From NCBI GenBank assembly GCA_031292355.1, contig JARLHI010000042.1, positions 1-64,000 of the forward strand: a DNA stretch of 64,000 bases, written 5' to 3'. Positions 1-9,664 of the stretch are shown here, one piece after another. This DNA is from Candidatus Obscuribacterales bacterium (GTDB taxonomy: Bacteria > Cyanobacteriota > Vampirovibrionia > Obscuribacterales > Obscuribacteraceae). Numbering within the stretch: the stretch's first letter is position 1; each line of letters opens with the position of its first letter. The notes under the pieces are model-generated. The model ran no database searches, was not told the DNA's origin, and saw nothing but the letters and a program-made list of their open reading frames with translations. The position numbers and the translations under genes were made by a program.

Positions 1-1
1 A

Positions 2-217
2 GCTGGGGTTACCAACCAATATAAACGTTTAGTTTGCCTGCTCGATATTTTGACAGGCGCCTTAATGGCTATTCAGTTATCAGGGTTCGGAGACTCGAAG
101 ACCATCGCCACAGATAATTGGCGACGCCGTTTCAAGCGCAGGAGACAAGAGTACCAATTCCACCTGAGGGCGTCAACACCTAATCAGATCAAAAATGGCT
201 TTTCATCGATGTTTTGA
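2..217 (+). CDS. possible 3' end of a gene cut by the window edge
   Basis: A plus-strand frame is open from the first bases of the window to a TGA at 215-217, giving about 71 codons with no start needed inside the window. The translation is basic in its second half (a WRRRFKRRR stretch) and matches no family I know. The next gene is on the opposite strand, so there is no operon context. It could equally be a chance open frame, and only the sequence upstream of the window can decide. Confidence 0.2.
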   Translation, partial: AGVTNQYKRLVCLLDILTGALMAIQLSGFGDSKTIATDNWRRRFKRRRQEYQFHLRASTPNQIKNGFSSMF

Positions 218-580
218 CAAAGTGCAATATACCGCTTTCCTTAAGTATCCTGCTAGTCGCTCTACAGGTGGTGCATACAGTTCAGTTTTTCCAAACAAAT
301 TATGCAGACATCATTTGCAGAAACCGCTTGAATCGAAGTCAAGGAGTTATAGGTGCTGATTGCCTCTATCCATGGCATTCTTGCTACATTCCGAAATATT
401 TGGTGCAAAATGCACCTATATATAGAAACAAACAAAACGCTTCAGACCGCTTGCAATTGCAAGTTGTCAATATCATCATAACAGCAATAATCTCTCACCT
501 GCCACATCCCAGCATCTTTTTTTTCAAACAGTTTTACAAGGAAAGTAGAAAGCACACGAAACTGCCAGTTCAGCGCTTGG
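218..580. other. gene-poor AT-rich interval
   Basis: This stretch lies between the possible edge gene and the 3' end of the DUF6599-like gene. It is AT-rich with several A and T runs. A TTG-initiated frame (214-588) crosses it, but it has no ribosome binding site, has odd composition and overlaps the end of the next gene. I see no convincing gene, RNA or terminator here. Confidence 0.4.
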
Positions 581-1807
581 CTACATGAACCGTGCTAGAT
601 ACTCTGCTGATTCCGCTTTGCGTGCGTGAGCAATGATGGTGAACTGGCGCCCTTTTTGTTGGAAAAGCAAATAAGTCTTGTTTGTCTTATATAAGGAGCA
701 CATTCCACCAAATGGCGCTGCGATTTGAATTTGTCTACCGCCGAAATTGAGACCATAGCTATTGAAAGCAAGCATTGCTTCTTGCGGCGTGGCGAATTCG
801 AGATTCATCACTTTCAAACGGTCTGGCGGCTCCTGCACCTGGTAATCAGCAACGCCGCAACATAACGCACGAGTGAAGTTCAAACTGTTTAGATATGGGG
901 CATTGATAAACCGTCTTGCCGAGACTGGTCCCATCACTACGCGCTCGCTACCACGCACTCGCCCAAGTTTAGGCATGCGTTCGAGCACATCAGGTAACTG
1001 TCCGTGTTCACGAGATATGGCGGCGAGTTTGTCCGCCATATTGGTGACAAGTGTCTTACTTTCTTCGTCGTCTTGCGGACCAGAAATTGTGACAAGGGTC
1101 CTGCCCTGCCAGAACGAAATGCTCTCCTGGTCTTCACTGGAAGCATCGCCTCGAACAATGACATTGGCAGCTCCCTGACGCATCAACATATACGCACCAT
1201 AAGCGCCGTTGACCGTGTTGAAAGCAAATACTCGAGCGATGATTCGTCTTTGACCACGTTGAAAACCACGCTCAAAAACTTCCGAGCAACCAAATTCCTG
1301 CAAAATTGTCACTTTCTGCGAATCTAGTTCAACGCTGAGTTGCTCCATTGAAACTATTGTTTCGCCAGCAGCCGCAGTATGAGCCGAGGGGGACGCTACA
1401 TTTGCTGCGAAAATACGCACAGGGGCTGCGTCCCAACCGGCCGGATTGATATTTTGCAAAACCCCCAGCAGCAGCGACTCTTGATCACTCCAGCCTCTCG
1501 CTCTACTAATTTGAGTGACAGGCACTAACGGGTTACCTGTTGCCGGCATGTTAGGTGCAAGACCAGGAAACCCAGTTGTACTCATAGATGCAGGATGCTG
1601 TGGACCTGCAGGAGGCGCTGGTATCATGCTTGGGATTCGGGATTGCGTCGCCGGCGGCACTTGATTGAGCGCACTTCCCGTCGAGAACGAATTACCCGCA
1701 GTGTCTTGTCCACTGGCTGCAAACGCGCTCGAACTCAGCAAGAATGCTGCACCCGATAAAAGTAAGGAGCCGCGAAAAAATTTTGTTCTGCGAAAAGGAG
1801 AAGTCAT
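581..1807 (-). CDS. secreted DUF6599-like protein
   Basis: A 408-residue protein with a clear signal peptide (basic MTSPFRRTKFF, hydrophobic core to about residue 27, cleavage near SSAFA-ASG). A Pro/Ala/Ser-rich linker follows to about residue 100. The rest is globular and resembles DUF6599 family proteins: the segment around FNTVNGAYGAYMLM has the family's run of Ala, Gly and Tyr, followed by a WQGRTLVTISG strand. The role of the family is unknown, and export to the periplasm or outer surface is inferred. Two adjacent cysteines (LCCG) sit near residue 317. The start is ATG with only a weak Shine-Dalgarno. The gene stands alone, 112 bases downstream of the von Willebrand gene on the same strand. 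Confidence 0.7.
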   Translation of the reverse strand: MTSPFRRTKFFRGSLLLSGAAFLLSSSAFAASGQDTAGNSFSTGSALNQVPPATQSRIPSMIPAPPAGPQHPASMSTTGFPGLAPNMPATGNPLVPVTQISRARGWSDQESLLLGVLQNINPAGWDAAPVRIFAANVASPSAHTAAAGETIVSMEQLSVELDSQKVTILQEFGCSEVFERGFQRGQRRIIARVFAFNTVNGAYGAYMLMRQGAANVIVRGDASSEDQESISFWQGRTLVTISGPQDDEESKTLVTNMADKLAAISREHGQLPDVLERMPKLGRVRGSERVVMGPVSARRFINAPYLNSLNFTRALCCGVADYQVQEPPDRLKVMNLEFATPQEAMLAFNSYGLNFGGRQIQIAAPFGGMCSLYKTNKTYLLFQQKGRQFTIIAHARKAESAEYLARFM

Positions 1808-1919
1808 TTTGCACCAGGAAGCCTGGCAAGTTTAGCAAAAACGACTAGTGCCAGCCAGACTGCAAGATGCATCCTTGGCAAGCACCAATCGATCACCGCA
1901 TAAATGGCAGACGTATAAT

Positions 1920-2978
1920 CTATTTCAAAACACTGTTCGCGCGCTCTCTTGCATCTCTGAGCATGATGTCGTCGAGATTGTTGTCGCTTCTACTTCCTAG
2001 CATAGGAGCAGCAACTGCACGACCCGCAGAGACATAACTAGATTCGGCTAAGCTTCCACCTGCTCCAGCCATCATGGTGCCCATCTTCGCTCTGGCAAAA
2101 CGAGGAGCAGATGCGGGTGCAGCGGCCATAGCCATACCTGTTGGCGAAGCAATCGGCTTCATACTACCGGCAGCTACTTCTTTCTTCCAGCCATCACCGG
2201 CGGTGGCAGCTCGACTGAGCGCATAAGTCGCGCCGCCAGCATTAACGATCGTCGACTTACGTCCGAGGCTATCTACAGTTTCTTGTCGATAAGCAAGACT
2301 CTCGAATTTACCATCGGCGAGATGGGCAATTTGCTTAAAGACATCCACTCCAGACGGTGCCGAATAACTTTCCAGACCAGCACAACCAATCGTGTTTATT
2401 TGAATGCCCGAGGCAATCGCCGCACGGCAATCAGCGCGCCAGTCAAGATCGCTTGCTACGCCATGTGGACCGGCATCACCGATGAGAAACAAAATCTTAG
2501 CGGTATGCTTGTCTGAGCCCCACTTCAATTCTTTTATAGCCGCGTGCAGACCTCTGTCTACAGCCTCTGGTCCATCACCACCGCCGTCAGCTTTCAACTC
2601 TGAAATATCTTTGACGACTTTGTCGATATCATCGGAAAATGGAAAAACCTTAGTCACATACTGGTCGCCAATGTCTCTATAAGCAACAACTCCAACTCTG
2701 ACAATTGGCGAAGGTTTACCAACGCTTAGTTGTGCAACCAGGCTTTTAGTCTTGGCTTTGACCATATCGATTTCGCCTTGCATCGAACCTGTGGTGTCAA
2801 TACAAAAGGCAAGGTCCATATGTGGACGCGCACTAACTTCTTTTTCGTGGCTTTTCTCGTCGCTGTCTGCGGCAAATACCGCCTGTTGTGCAACGGAGCC
2901 TGCAATTGCTAGATTGCAAACGGCGCTTAAACATAAGCCTAGAGGCAATACGGACCCTAAAATTGCTCGTCTCAACAT
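1920..2978 (-). CDS. secreted von Willebrand factor A domain protein
   Basis: The mature protein is a von Willebrand A (VWA) domain exported by a signal peptide (MLRRAILGSVLPLG, hydrophobic to about residue 36, cleavage near AVFA-A). The metal-ion-dependent adhesion motif is intact as FCIDTTGSM, with a later DGPEAVDRGL segment typical of VWA helices. Such domains bind divalent metal and mediate protein contacts. A second half rich in Ala, Gly and Met (about residues 255-352) has no recognised fold. I chose ATG at 2978 because AAGGAG lies seven bases upstream; a TTG frame extends nine codons further but has no ribosome site. No MoxR-like ATPase is adjacent, so it is probably not part of a MoxR-VWA chaperone pair. 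Confidence 0.85.
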   Translation of the reverse strand: MLRRAILGSVLPLGLCLSAVCNLAIAGSVAQQAVFAADSDEKSHEKEVSARPHMDLAFCIDTTGSMQGEIDMVKAKTKSLVAQLSVGKPSPIVRVGVVAYRDIGDQYVTKVFPFSDDIDKVVKDISELKADGGGDGPEAVDRGLHAAIKELKWGSDKHTAKILFLIGDAGPHGVASDLDWRADCRAAIASGIQINTIGCAGLESYSAPSGVDVFKQIAHLADGKFESLAYRQETVDSLGRKSTIVNAGGATYALSRAATAGDGWKKEVAAGSMKPIASPTGMAMAAAPASAPRFARAKMGTMMAGAGGSLAESSYVSAGRAVAAPMLGSRSDNNLDDIMLRDARERANSVLK

Positions 2979-3090
2979 TCGCTTTCTCCTTGCTGAATGA
3001 TTCAACGATAGAAGAACTAGCGATTTACCGAAGCCAGCTAATGACTGAGCAAAAACCAGTGAAAACCCTGATCAAGGTTCAGAGCTTGTC

Positions 3091-4044
3091 TTATTTGCTG
3101 GCGACAGCCGGGATTTTCAAAACTTCTCGATACCAGGCGATTGTTTCTTCCAGACCTTGAATGAGGTCTTTCTTGGGAGTCCAATCAAGCAGCTCTTTGG
3201 CTCGTGAAATATTTGGCAAACGACGTTTTGGATCGTCGACTGGCAGCTCTTTCATGACGATTTCGCTCTTCGAGCCTGTCAATTCTTTGATTAAGCGGGC
3301 CAATTCAAACACCGTTCTTTCTTGCGGATTGCCGAGATTGACAGGCTCATGAAAATCAACTGCCATCAAACGCACGATACCTTCAATCAAATCAGTCACA
3401 TACTGGAAGCTACGTGTCTGAGATCCGTCACCGTATACAGTGAGAGGCTCGTCGCGCAATGCCTGGGCAATAAAATTAGAAACTACGCGACCATCGTTGA
3501 AACGCAAACGAGGACCATAGCAATTGAAGATACGAATGATGCGGTTGTCCAGATTGTGTTTATGGTGATATGCCATCGTCAAAGCTTCGGCAAATCTTTT
3601 TGATTCATCGTAAACGCCGCGCGGTCCAATTGGATTGACGTTACCCCAGTAGTCTTCCTTTTGCGGATGGACTTCCGGATCGCCATAAACTTCAGACGTA
3701 CTCGCGAGAAAATATTTGGCATTCTTGGCCATGGCTAGACCGAGTGTGTTATGCGTTCCCAACGAATTTACTTTCATCGTTTCAATCGATAATTGCAAAT
3801 AATCAATAGGACTTGCAGGCGATGCAAAATGCATGACCCAGTCAAGATGACCGGGAATATGAATGTGGTTGCTTACATTGTGGTGCACGAATTCGAAGTT
3901 GACGTCTCCGACATGTTTGCGCAGATTCTCGTAGTTGCCAGTTATGAGATTATCCATGGCAATGACGCTGTGGCCTTCAGCCAGCAAGCGATCAGTCAAA
4001 TGCGAAGCGACAAATCCGGCTGCGCCGGTGACCAAAATTTTCAA
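3091..4044 (-). CDS. uxs: UDP-glucuronate decarboxylase (UDP-xylose synthase)
   Basis: A 317-residue extended short-chain dehydrogenase/reductase that converts UDP-glucuronate to UDP-xylose using bound NAD. Visible features are the Rossmann motif GAAGFVASH (residues 7-15), the STSEVYGDP signature at 115-123, the [17 protein letters not shown] segment typical of UDP-xylose synthases, and the catalytic YDESK (Tyr145, Lys149). It starts with TTG, supported by a strong GGGGAG seven bases upstream. That TTG overlaps the ugd stop codon by four bases (TTGA), so the two genes are translationally coupled. Ugd supplies its substrate, and the product probably feeds surface polysaccharide. No glycosyltransferase is nearby. 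Confidence 0.93.
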   Translation of the reverse strand: MKILVTGAAGFVASHLTDRLLAEGHSVIAMDNLITGNYENLRKHVGDVNFEFVHHNVSNHIHIPGHLDWVMHFASPASPIDYLQLSIETMKVNSLGTHNTLGLAMAKNAKYFLASTSEVYGDPEVHPQKEDYWGNVNPIGPRGVYDESKRFAEALTMAYHHKHNLDNRIIRIFNCYGPRLRFNDGRVVSNFIAQALRDEPLTVYGDGSQTRSFQYVTDLIEGIVRLMAVDFHEPVNLGNPQERTVFELARLIKELTGSKSEIVMKELPVDDPKRRLPNISRAKELLDWTPKKDLIQGLEETIAWYREVLKIPAVASK

Positions 4045-5432
4045 TGTCCGACTCCCCTGTATGTCAGCCCAGCTTCCTGAACTTCTTCTTGTGAGAGCAC
4101 ATTGCGACCATCGATAACGAGCTTTGTGCGCATCAACTGTGCAAGCTCAGGCCATGGCGATGTTTTGAACTCATTCCACTCAGTAACGAGAACCAGCGCA
4201 TCAGATGCTCTGGCTAAATCACGTAGGTTATCGCAATAAATGACATCAAGATCTGGATTCAATTTACGACAAGTATCATTGCAAACTGGATCGTACACTT
4301 TAACTGTGGCACCCATTTTGATCAATTGTCTGGCAATGGTCAAGCTTGGTGCATCACGCAAGTCGTCTGTATCTGGCTTGAAAGACAGCCCCATCAAAGA
4401 GACCGTGCGTCCCTTGATGATTTTCAACTCGGCCTGCAATTTTTTGATTACAACGAGCCGCTGACGATCGTTGACAGCCACAGTCGCTTGTAACAGTGGT
4501 GTCGGGTAAGAATATTCATGCGCGACTTGCATCAAAGCGGAGACGTCCTTGCCAAAACAACTACCACCCCAGCCCACTCCGGCATTTAAAAAGCGAGCGC
4601 CGATGCGGGTATCAAGACCGATGCCGCGAGCAATTTGACGCACATCGGCACCAACTTTTTCGCATAAACCAGACATCTCATTAGCAAAGCTGATTTTCAT
4701 TGCAAGAAATGCATTCGCTGCATACTTGATCATTTCTGCGCTCGGTACGTCGGTGACAATGAATGGCACCGTCTCGCAATCGGCCGGCCGCATCGCATAC
4801 GAAGGAGCAACGAAATCTTGTTCGATCAAAGGTTTATACAACTGACGCATCAACGATAAAGCATGCTCGTCAGAAGCACCTACAACAATGCGATCGGGAT
4901 AGAGCGAATCACTAATAGCACTACCTTCACGCAAAAATTCTGGATTGCTGACTACAGAAAACACAGGAGATTCTGGACGAGCTGAGCGCGCGGGCACAGG
5001 TTGCATTGCCTGCAAACCTTGGTTAACGAGCATCTCTACCCAGTTTCCAGAGCCCACTGGCACTGTGGATTTGTTTACGACTACGCGTGGTCTGCTCGCA
5101 TCAAGCGCACCGCCAATGGCTCTCGCTACAGCCATCACTTGCGACAGATCCGATTCTCCATTAGGTAGTGGCGGCGTCCCGACGGCAATAAAAATTACTT
5201 GAGATTTTTTGACGGCAGACTCAATATTGTCAGTAAACTCGAGAAAACCAGAGTTGATGCCTTCAGTGAGAAACTCATTGAGACCTGGCTCAAAAAAGGG
5301 AGCATCCCCTTTCTTCAAACTGGCGATGCGCTGAGGATTGGCATCGACCGCGACAACGCGATTGCCAAGATAAGCGAAACATACGCTAGTGACCAGACCT
5401 ACATAACCTGCGCCGATTACACAAATATCCAC
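4041..5432 (-). CDS. ugd: UDP-glucose 6-dehydrogenase
   Basis: A 463-residue NAD-dependent enzyme that oxidises UDP-glucose twice to UDP-glucuronate. The N-terminal NAD site is [10 protein letters not shown] (7-16). The central and C-terminal domains include NPEFLREG (163-170), [11 protein letters not shown] (236-246) and [12 protein letters not shown] with the catalytic Cys292. A segment near residues 141-157, rich in Pro, Ala and Arg, looks inserted compared with the usual enzyme of about 430 residues. The start is GTG with a modest AGGG eight bases upstream. It is the first gene of the ugd-uxs pair and is divergent from mazG. Confidence 0.95.
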   Translation of the reverse strand: MDICVIGAGYVGLVTSVCFAYLGNRVVAVDANPQRIASLKKGDAPFFEPGLNEFLTEGINSGFLEFTDNIESAVKKSQVIFIAVGTPPLPNGESDLSQVMAVARAIGGALDASRPRVVVNKSTVPVGSGNWVEMLVNQGLQAMQPVPARSARPESPVFSVVSNPEFLREGSAISDSLYPDRIVVGASDEHALSLMRQLYKPLIEQDFVAPSYAMRPADCETVPFIVTDVPSAEMIKYAANAFLAMKISFANEMSGLCEKVGADVRQIARGIGLDTRIGARFLNAGVGWGGSCFGKDVSALMQVAHEYSYPTPLLQATVAVNDRQRLVVIKKLQAELKIIKGRTVSLMGLSFKPDTDDLRDAPSLTIARQLIKMGATVKVYDPVCNDTCRKLNPDLDVIYCDNLRDLARASDALVLVTEWNEFKTSPWPELAQLMRTKLVIDGRNVLSQEEVQEAGLTYRGVGH

Positions 5433-5607
5433 TACTTAAACCCTGATGGAAAGCCGAAACCGAAAGTGAGAGTCAGTCAATAAAAATGACTGCTACAAGC
5501 CCTCGGCACTTTCCAAATATAACAATAAGGGCAGCTAAATGTAATTAGGCAGCACACATGCTAGCCTCGAAAGCCAATGCTAAGGCTACTAATGCCAGGG
5601 AAATTCA

Positions 5608-6459
5608 ATGTCCAATTCTTCCAATCCGATCACACAAAATGAACAATCGAGCGCAATAGACGCTTTCGTCAAGACCATTGCGACTTTGCGCGGGCCCGAT
5701 GGTTGCCCGTGGGACAAGGAACAGACTCATTCGAGCCTGGGACGTTATCTCCTTGAAGAATCTTATGAAGTGCTCGAAGCAATACATGAAGGAGATCCCA
5801 AGAAGTTACGGGAAGAACTTGGTGATCTTTTGTTGCAAATCGTCCTTAACGCTCAAGTTGCCAAAGATGCAGGCAACTTTGATTTCAACGATGTTGCTGC
5901 CGATATAAATGAAAAGATGATCAGCCGTCATCCACATGTTTTTGGTGATGCTAAAGCTGAAAACGCAGATGCTGTTTTAAAGCAGTGGGATGAGCTAAAA
6001 GAAGCCGAGAAAAAATCTGGAACCCAGTCTCAGGACGAGCCTGAATCAGCCCTTGCCGGTATCCAGAAGACATTGCCAGCGCTCTTGCAAGCTTTGAAAA
6101 TTTCAGAAAAAGCAGTAAGCAAAGGTTTCGAATGGAATCATGAAAGCGAAATCTGGGAACAGCTAGAATCAGAAATTAAAGAGCTCAAAGAAGCGCTTGC
6201 CGAGCCAAACTTCAGTAAACACAGACGCGACGAAAAAGAATTTCGCGATGTCGAATTAGAATTCGGCGATGTGCTTTTCACCGTAGTTAATTTAGCGCGC
6301 TGGCATACAATCAATCCAGAAGAGACATTAATCCTCGCGATTGAAAAATTCAAAAAGCGTTTTGGGGCGATGGAAAAAATGCGCACTAAACCGCTTAAAG
6401 AGCTATCTTCTAGTGAATATCAACTACTCTGGGACGAAGCAAAAAAGCTAAACCTTTAA
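5608..6459 (+). CDS. mazG: nucleoside triphosphate pyrophosphohydrolase MazG
   Basis: A 283-residue protein with two tandem MazG folds, as in the Escherichia coli enzyme. It hydrolyses non-canonical or excess NTPs to the monophosphate and pyrophosphate. The N-terminal repeat (about 15-125) starts with PDGCPWDKEQTHSSL and carries the metal site LEESYEV plus REELGDLL. The C-terminal repeat (about 160-275) carries LESEIKELKEAL and ELEFGDVLFTVVNLAR. The ATG has AGGG seven bases upstream. It stands alone: divergent from ugd and convergent with ftsQ, whose stop is only nine bases away. Confidence 0.95.
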   Translation: MSNSSNPITQNEQSSAIDAFVKTIATLRGPDGCPWDKEQTHSSLGRYLLEESYEVLEAIHEGDPKKLREELGDLLLQIVLNAQVAKDAGNFDFNDVAADINEKMISRHPHVFGDAKAENADAVLKQWDELKEAEKKSGTQSQDEPESALAGIQKTLPALLQALKISEKAVSKGFEWNHESEIWEQLESEIKELKEALAEPNFSKHRRDEKEFRDVELEFGDVLFTVVNLARWHTINPEETLILAIEKFKKRFGAMEKMRTKPLKELSSSEYQLLWDEAKKLNL

Positions 6460-6468
6460 CGCGTTTTT

Positions 6469-7296
6469 CTAATTCAAGATGCCGTGAGGCAAATCACTTT
6501 TCTTAGCGAGCTTTAGTGGCACGTTATTATCGAGAGCCAGATCAACATATTCAATCTTATTACGCAACGGCTCGATAGCTTCCATCACAGAGGCAAGACG
6601 TCCGAGCCGTCTGGTCAAAGTGGTATCAGGTGTGCCGAGTTTTAATGCTAAATCGCCGTCTTGTACGCGCACGTCAAATGGTTGACGCATATCGATTGAT
6701 TCAACAGGTTCTTTAGTCTGATCGGAAATATAAGCAGCCCAACTGGCCCATTGACCAACATCTGCATTCGTCATTTTCAATGACTGCGGTCCGTAGATTT
6801 TCAATTCTGGTTGTTGCACGTTAGGAAAATCCTTCAGGGGAATCATTCTTCCTGACTGAGCAATGACCGCTTCGGGCTCACCGTCAGGATCCGAATAGAA
6901 AGTAGCCCATGGTGTTTCTTCCAGAACTTCAATCACCAGTCGCGGATGTGGTATCGCATAGCGTCGCACAAAAGCGAATTTGACTGAGCGCAACATATTA
7001 ATACGCTTTTCCAGTTTCTTGGGGTCCATCTCGTAGATTGGCTTGTCCAAGTAATCACCGATGACAGCTTCAATTTGCTCAGCAGAGGTGACCGTATTTC
7101 CAGAAATGGAAATGTCTTTTTCTGGATCGGCGAGCTTCCATGGTGTGTGCTGAAAAACATAAACTCCACCGAGGAGCAAGATCGTCAAAAGAATGTAACG
7201 AATAAATTGTCTTCGCAAACGAGCGGCTTTAGCGCCATTGCGCTTATGGCGACGAGAACGAATCCAGTCCTGGCGCTGATCTAATTGCACAACCAT
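6469..7296 (-). CDS. ftsQ: cell division protein FtsQ/DivIB
   Basis: A bitopic divisome protein of 275 residues. It has a basic cytoplasmic N-terminus rich in Arg and Lys (to about 30), one membrane helix (about 31-47, RYILLTILLLGGVYVF), a POTRA domain (about 58-130, starting ISISGNTVTSAEQIEAVIG) and the FtsQ beta domain to the end. It links FtsL/FtsB to the late divisome. The start codon ATG shares one base with the dapF stop (TGATG), so translation is coupled to dapF. FtsQ usually lies in the dcw cluster; here it is separated from rsmH-ftsL-ftsI by about 2.4 kb and lies on the opposite strand. Confidence 0.88.
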   Translation of the reverse strand: MVVQLDQRQDWIRSRRHKRNGAKAARLRRQFIRYILLTILLLGGVYVFQHTPWKLADPEKDISISGNTVTSAEQIEAVIGDYLDKPIYEMDPKKLEKRINMLRSVKFAFVRRYAIPHPRLVIEVLEETPWATFYSDPDGEPEAVIAQSGRMIPLKDFPNVQQPELKIYGPQSLKMTNADVGQWASWAAYISDQTKEPVESIDMRQPFDVRVQDGDLALKLGTPDTTLTRRLGRLASVMEAIEPLRNKIEYVDLALDNNVPLKLAKKSDLPHGILN

Positions 7297-8396
7297 CAGC
7301 GCGCCACCTCTAATACTGCCGACGCATTGACTTTGCTGGACAACAGTCCTCTTTCAGAAATGAAGTCAGCCTGCAAAAGACCTTTATAGACAATTTTTGC
7401 CGGTCCACGCAGTAGAACATGCTCGTCATCGGCAGTCCATTCAGCCACCAACGGCCCACCTTCGAGGTGAATTATTGCTTCTCGCTTTGCTCGCCCTTCG
7501 AGCACACCTGCCACAAGCACTGCTGCTGCACCACTGGCGCAGGCAAGTGTACGTCCACAACCACGTTCAAATACGATCACCCGCATCTGTTCTACTTTTT
7601 CAGTGGCATTGTCGTCGGTGTTCGCCCAGACAAATTCAACATTGACGCCGTCTGGAAAAACTCCTGAAGTCTGAATATTTTCAGCGACTTTACGCAAATA
7701 CTCTATATCTGAGTGTTTTAAATTTTTGCCGTTGCGCCCACGCAAATCGTCGAAAATAACGCAATGCGGATTGCCCATATTGACGCACGTAGCTTTAAGC
7801 GGAAAACTTTCGGAACCGACTTGCACACGCAAACTTTGCAAAACAAAATTTTCAGTTTCACCAGTCTCGACATTCTTTAAAGGAGTGACATTGACCGGAA
7901 TTTCCGTGCGCTTGAGTCGCGGCGCCCCGAGATCACAAACGATGTCGTCGGCGTCATTGAATTTCATGCTGATGTCACCAACAGCCGTCGCGACTGCAAT
8001 TTTGCCTTCCACCAGTCCCTGACTGTGCAACCAGAGCAAAACACAACGCAATCCATTGCCGCACATCAAAGAGACGCTGCCATCTTTATTTGTGTAAGTC
8101 CAGGCAAAACGAGTCTGCGCATCACCAGGATACTTATTGACGAAAGCCGGGACTGTTTCTGGCTTCTGCCTGTCAAAAATAGCAATGAGACCATCGGCGC
8201 CGACACCAAAATGCTGGTCACAGAGCAATTTAGCCCAATGAGAGGCTGATTCTTCCCAATGCTCAATCAACTCAGAGCCACCCAATTGATGCAGATCTGA
8301 ACCACTGAAGACAACGAAATCGTTGCCCAGTCCTTGCATTTTAGTGAACTCTAAACTCAATTTCGAAAGAATCCCAATGTCATCGGCTAAAGCCAT
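7296..8396 (-). CDS. dapF: diaminopimelate epimerase
   Basis: It converts LL- to meso-diaminopimelate for lysine and peptidoglycan. Visible motifs are TKMQGLGNDFVV near the N-terminus, the first catalytic cysteine in SLMCGNGLRC and the second in GCGRTLACASGAAA. The usual second motif is close to GETLACGTGA, so this copy differs around the cysteine. At about 366 residues it is longer than the usual 270-280, because of an N-terminal lead-in and several internal loops. I placed the start at ATG 8396, which has GGAG eight bases upstream; a longer frame to 8435 has no ribosome site. It is the first gene of a two-gene unit with ftsQ. Confidence 0.92.
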   Translation of the reverse strand: MALADDIGILSKLSLEFTKMQGLGNDFVVFSGSDLHQLGGSELIEHWEESASHWAKLLCDQHFGVGADGLIAIFDRQKPETVPAFVNKYPGDAQTRFAWTYTNKDGSVSLMCGNGLRCVLLWLHSQGLVEGKIAVATAVGDISMKFNDADDIVCDLGAPRLKRTEIPVNVTPLKNVETGETENFVLQSLRVQVGSESFPLKATCVNMGNPHCVIFDDLRGRNGKNLKHSDIEYLRKVAENIQTSGVFPDGVNVEFVWANTDDNATEKVEQMRVIVFERGCGRTLACASGAAAVLVAGVLEGRAKREAIIHLEGGPLVAEWTADDEHVLLRGPAKIVYKGLLQADFISERGLLSSKVNASAVLEVAR

Positions 8397-8622
8397 TTCC
8401 ACAACTCCAGAATTATAGCTGTTCAAACTTGACATGGGTAGAGTATTTAGAACGCTTTGTAGTCCAGAAGTTGAGTTTATACTTATGGGAACTGAAAAAC
8501 TATTTGCGAATCAGCAAGAAGTCCCTGGAACTCAGGTTTTTACTCTATTAGAGAATGTCACGCTAAAGAGATTTCAGCAATCACCCCCAAAAGCACCATT
8601 GCACATATGCAAGGAATCTTAG

Positions 8623-9471
8623 ATGCATATATACATATCAGTTGACCTCGAAGGCACAAATGGCGTATTGCACTCAAGTCAGACACAGCCCGGCGAATCG
8701 CAATATGAACGAGCACTTAAATTAATGCACGCCGAAGTCAATGCGGTCATTGAAGGTGCACTGCAAGGCGGCGCGACCTCATTTGTGATTAACGATTCAC
8801 ATTTCGATATGCGCAATCTTCGCATCGAAGACCTGCATCCAAGCGCCCGCCTGATCAGTGGCTGGCAAAAACCTTTTTCGATGGTATCAGGGGCCCAGCA
8901 AGGATTTTCGGATAAACCATTTGATTGCGCATTCTTCATTGGCTATCATTCGCGCGCTGGTTCAGCTTGCGGTGTTCTCAGCCACACATATCGATCGCAA
9001 ATCTTTTTTGACGTCAAACTGAACGGGCACAGCGTCGGCGAAACAGGCTTGAATGCGGCTTTGCTTGCTACATTCAATGTTCCGGTAGCGCTCGTTTCAG
9101 GCGATGATGTCTACTGTCAGCAAGCCCATGAAGAACTTGGTAAAGTCACGGCTGTCCAGGTAAAACGCGCCATCTCGCGCTACAGCGCTGAACAACCATC
9201 TTTTGCTGGTACTCTCAATTTGCTTAAACAAGGCGCCGAAAAGTCACTCGGCGATAAGAAAAGCTGGTCTTTAAAGAAACCAGCCAGTCCCTCAACCATG
9301 GAAATAACCATGTTTGACCCGGCCATGGCTGATGCCGCCGAACTCATGCCTGGCATCACACGCCTGGATGGTCGTCGCATTTCTTTCGAACACGAGGATT
9401 ATTCGGTACTGTTCAAGATGATGTTAGGAGTCGGAGTTTTAGGCGCCAGTCGCAAAGACCCGTACTTCTAA
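8623..9471 (+). CDS. M55 family D-aminopeptidase (DppA-like)
   Basis: A 282-residue zinc peptidase of family M55, whose best known member, Bacillus DppA, removes N-terminal D-amino acids from D-peptides such as D-Ala-D-Ala. The family's start is seen in IYISVDLEGTNGV, where Asp8 and Glu10 are metal ligands. Further metal histidines fit NDSHFDM and GYHSRAGS, and the glutamate fits NGHSVGETGLNA. The ATG has AAGGA seven bases upstream. It lies between dapF and the dcw-type operon, which fits recycling of wall-derived D-peptides, but the substrate is inferred. Confidence 0.9.
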   Translation: MHIYISVDLEGTNGVLHSSQTQPGESQYERALKLMHAEVNAVIEGALQGGATSFVINDSHFDMRNLRIEDLHPSARLISGWQKPFSMVSGAQQGFSDKPFDCAFFIGYHSRAGSACGVLSHTYRSQIFFDVKLNGHSVGETGLNAALLATFNVPVALVSGDDVYCQQAHEELGKVTAVQVKRAISRYSAEQPSFAGTLNLLKQGAEKSLGDKKSWSLKKPASPSTMEITMFDPAMADAAELMPGITRLDGRRISFEHEDYSVLFKMMLGVGVLGASRKDPYF

Positions 9472-9664
9472 AAAAACTTTCCGAAAATTGTTAAATTTAC
9501 ACCTGACAACGCAACTACTGTTCGTCATTGGGGTATTACAAACTTGTAGGGATATTTATAGAAAACGCTAAGCTGATGAGACACAGCTGGTGGGTATTTC
9601 TTTGCGTGAGCTCAGAAATTGCCGGTTCCCTTCCGAGTTGACTCCACTCCGTAGGGCTGATTGC

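Noticed and set aside
214..588. A 124-codon plus-strand frame in the AT-rich start of the window
   Set aside because: It starts with TTG without a ribosome site, has odd composition, and overlaps the end of the DUF6599-like gene on the other strand.
8434..8622. A 62-codon frame ending right before the M55 peptidase start
   Set aside because: It starts inside the dapF 5' region, has no ribosome site and no family.
9590..9664. An N-terminal extension of the zinc-ribbon protein from GTG
   Set aside because: The ATG at 9665 has a good TAGGG eight bases upstream and the extension shows no coding character.
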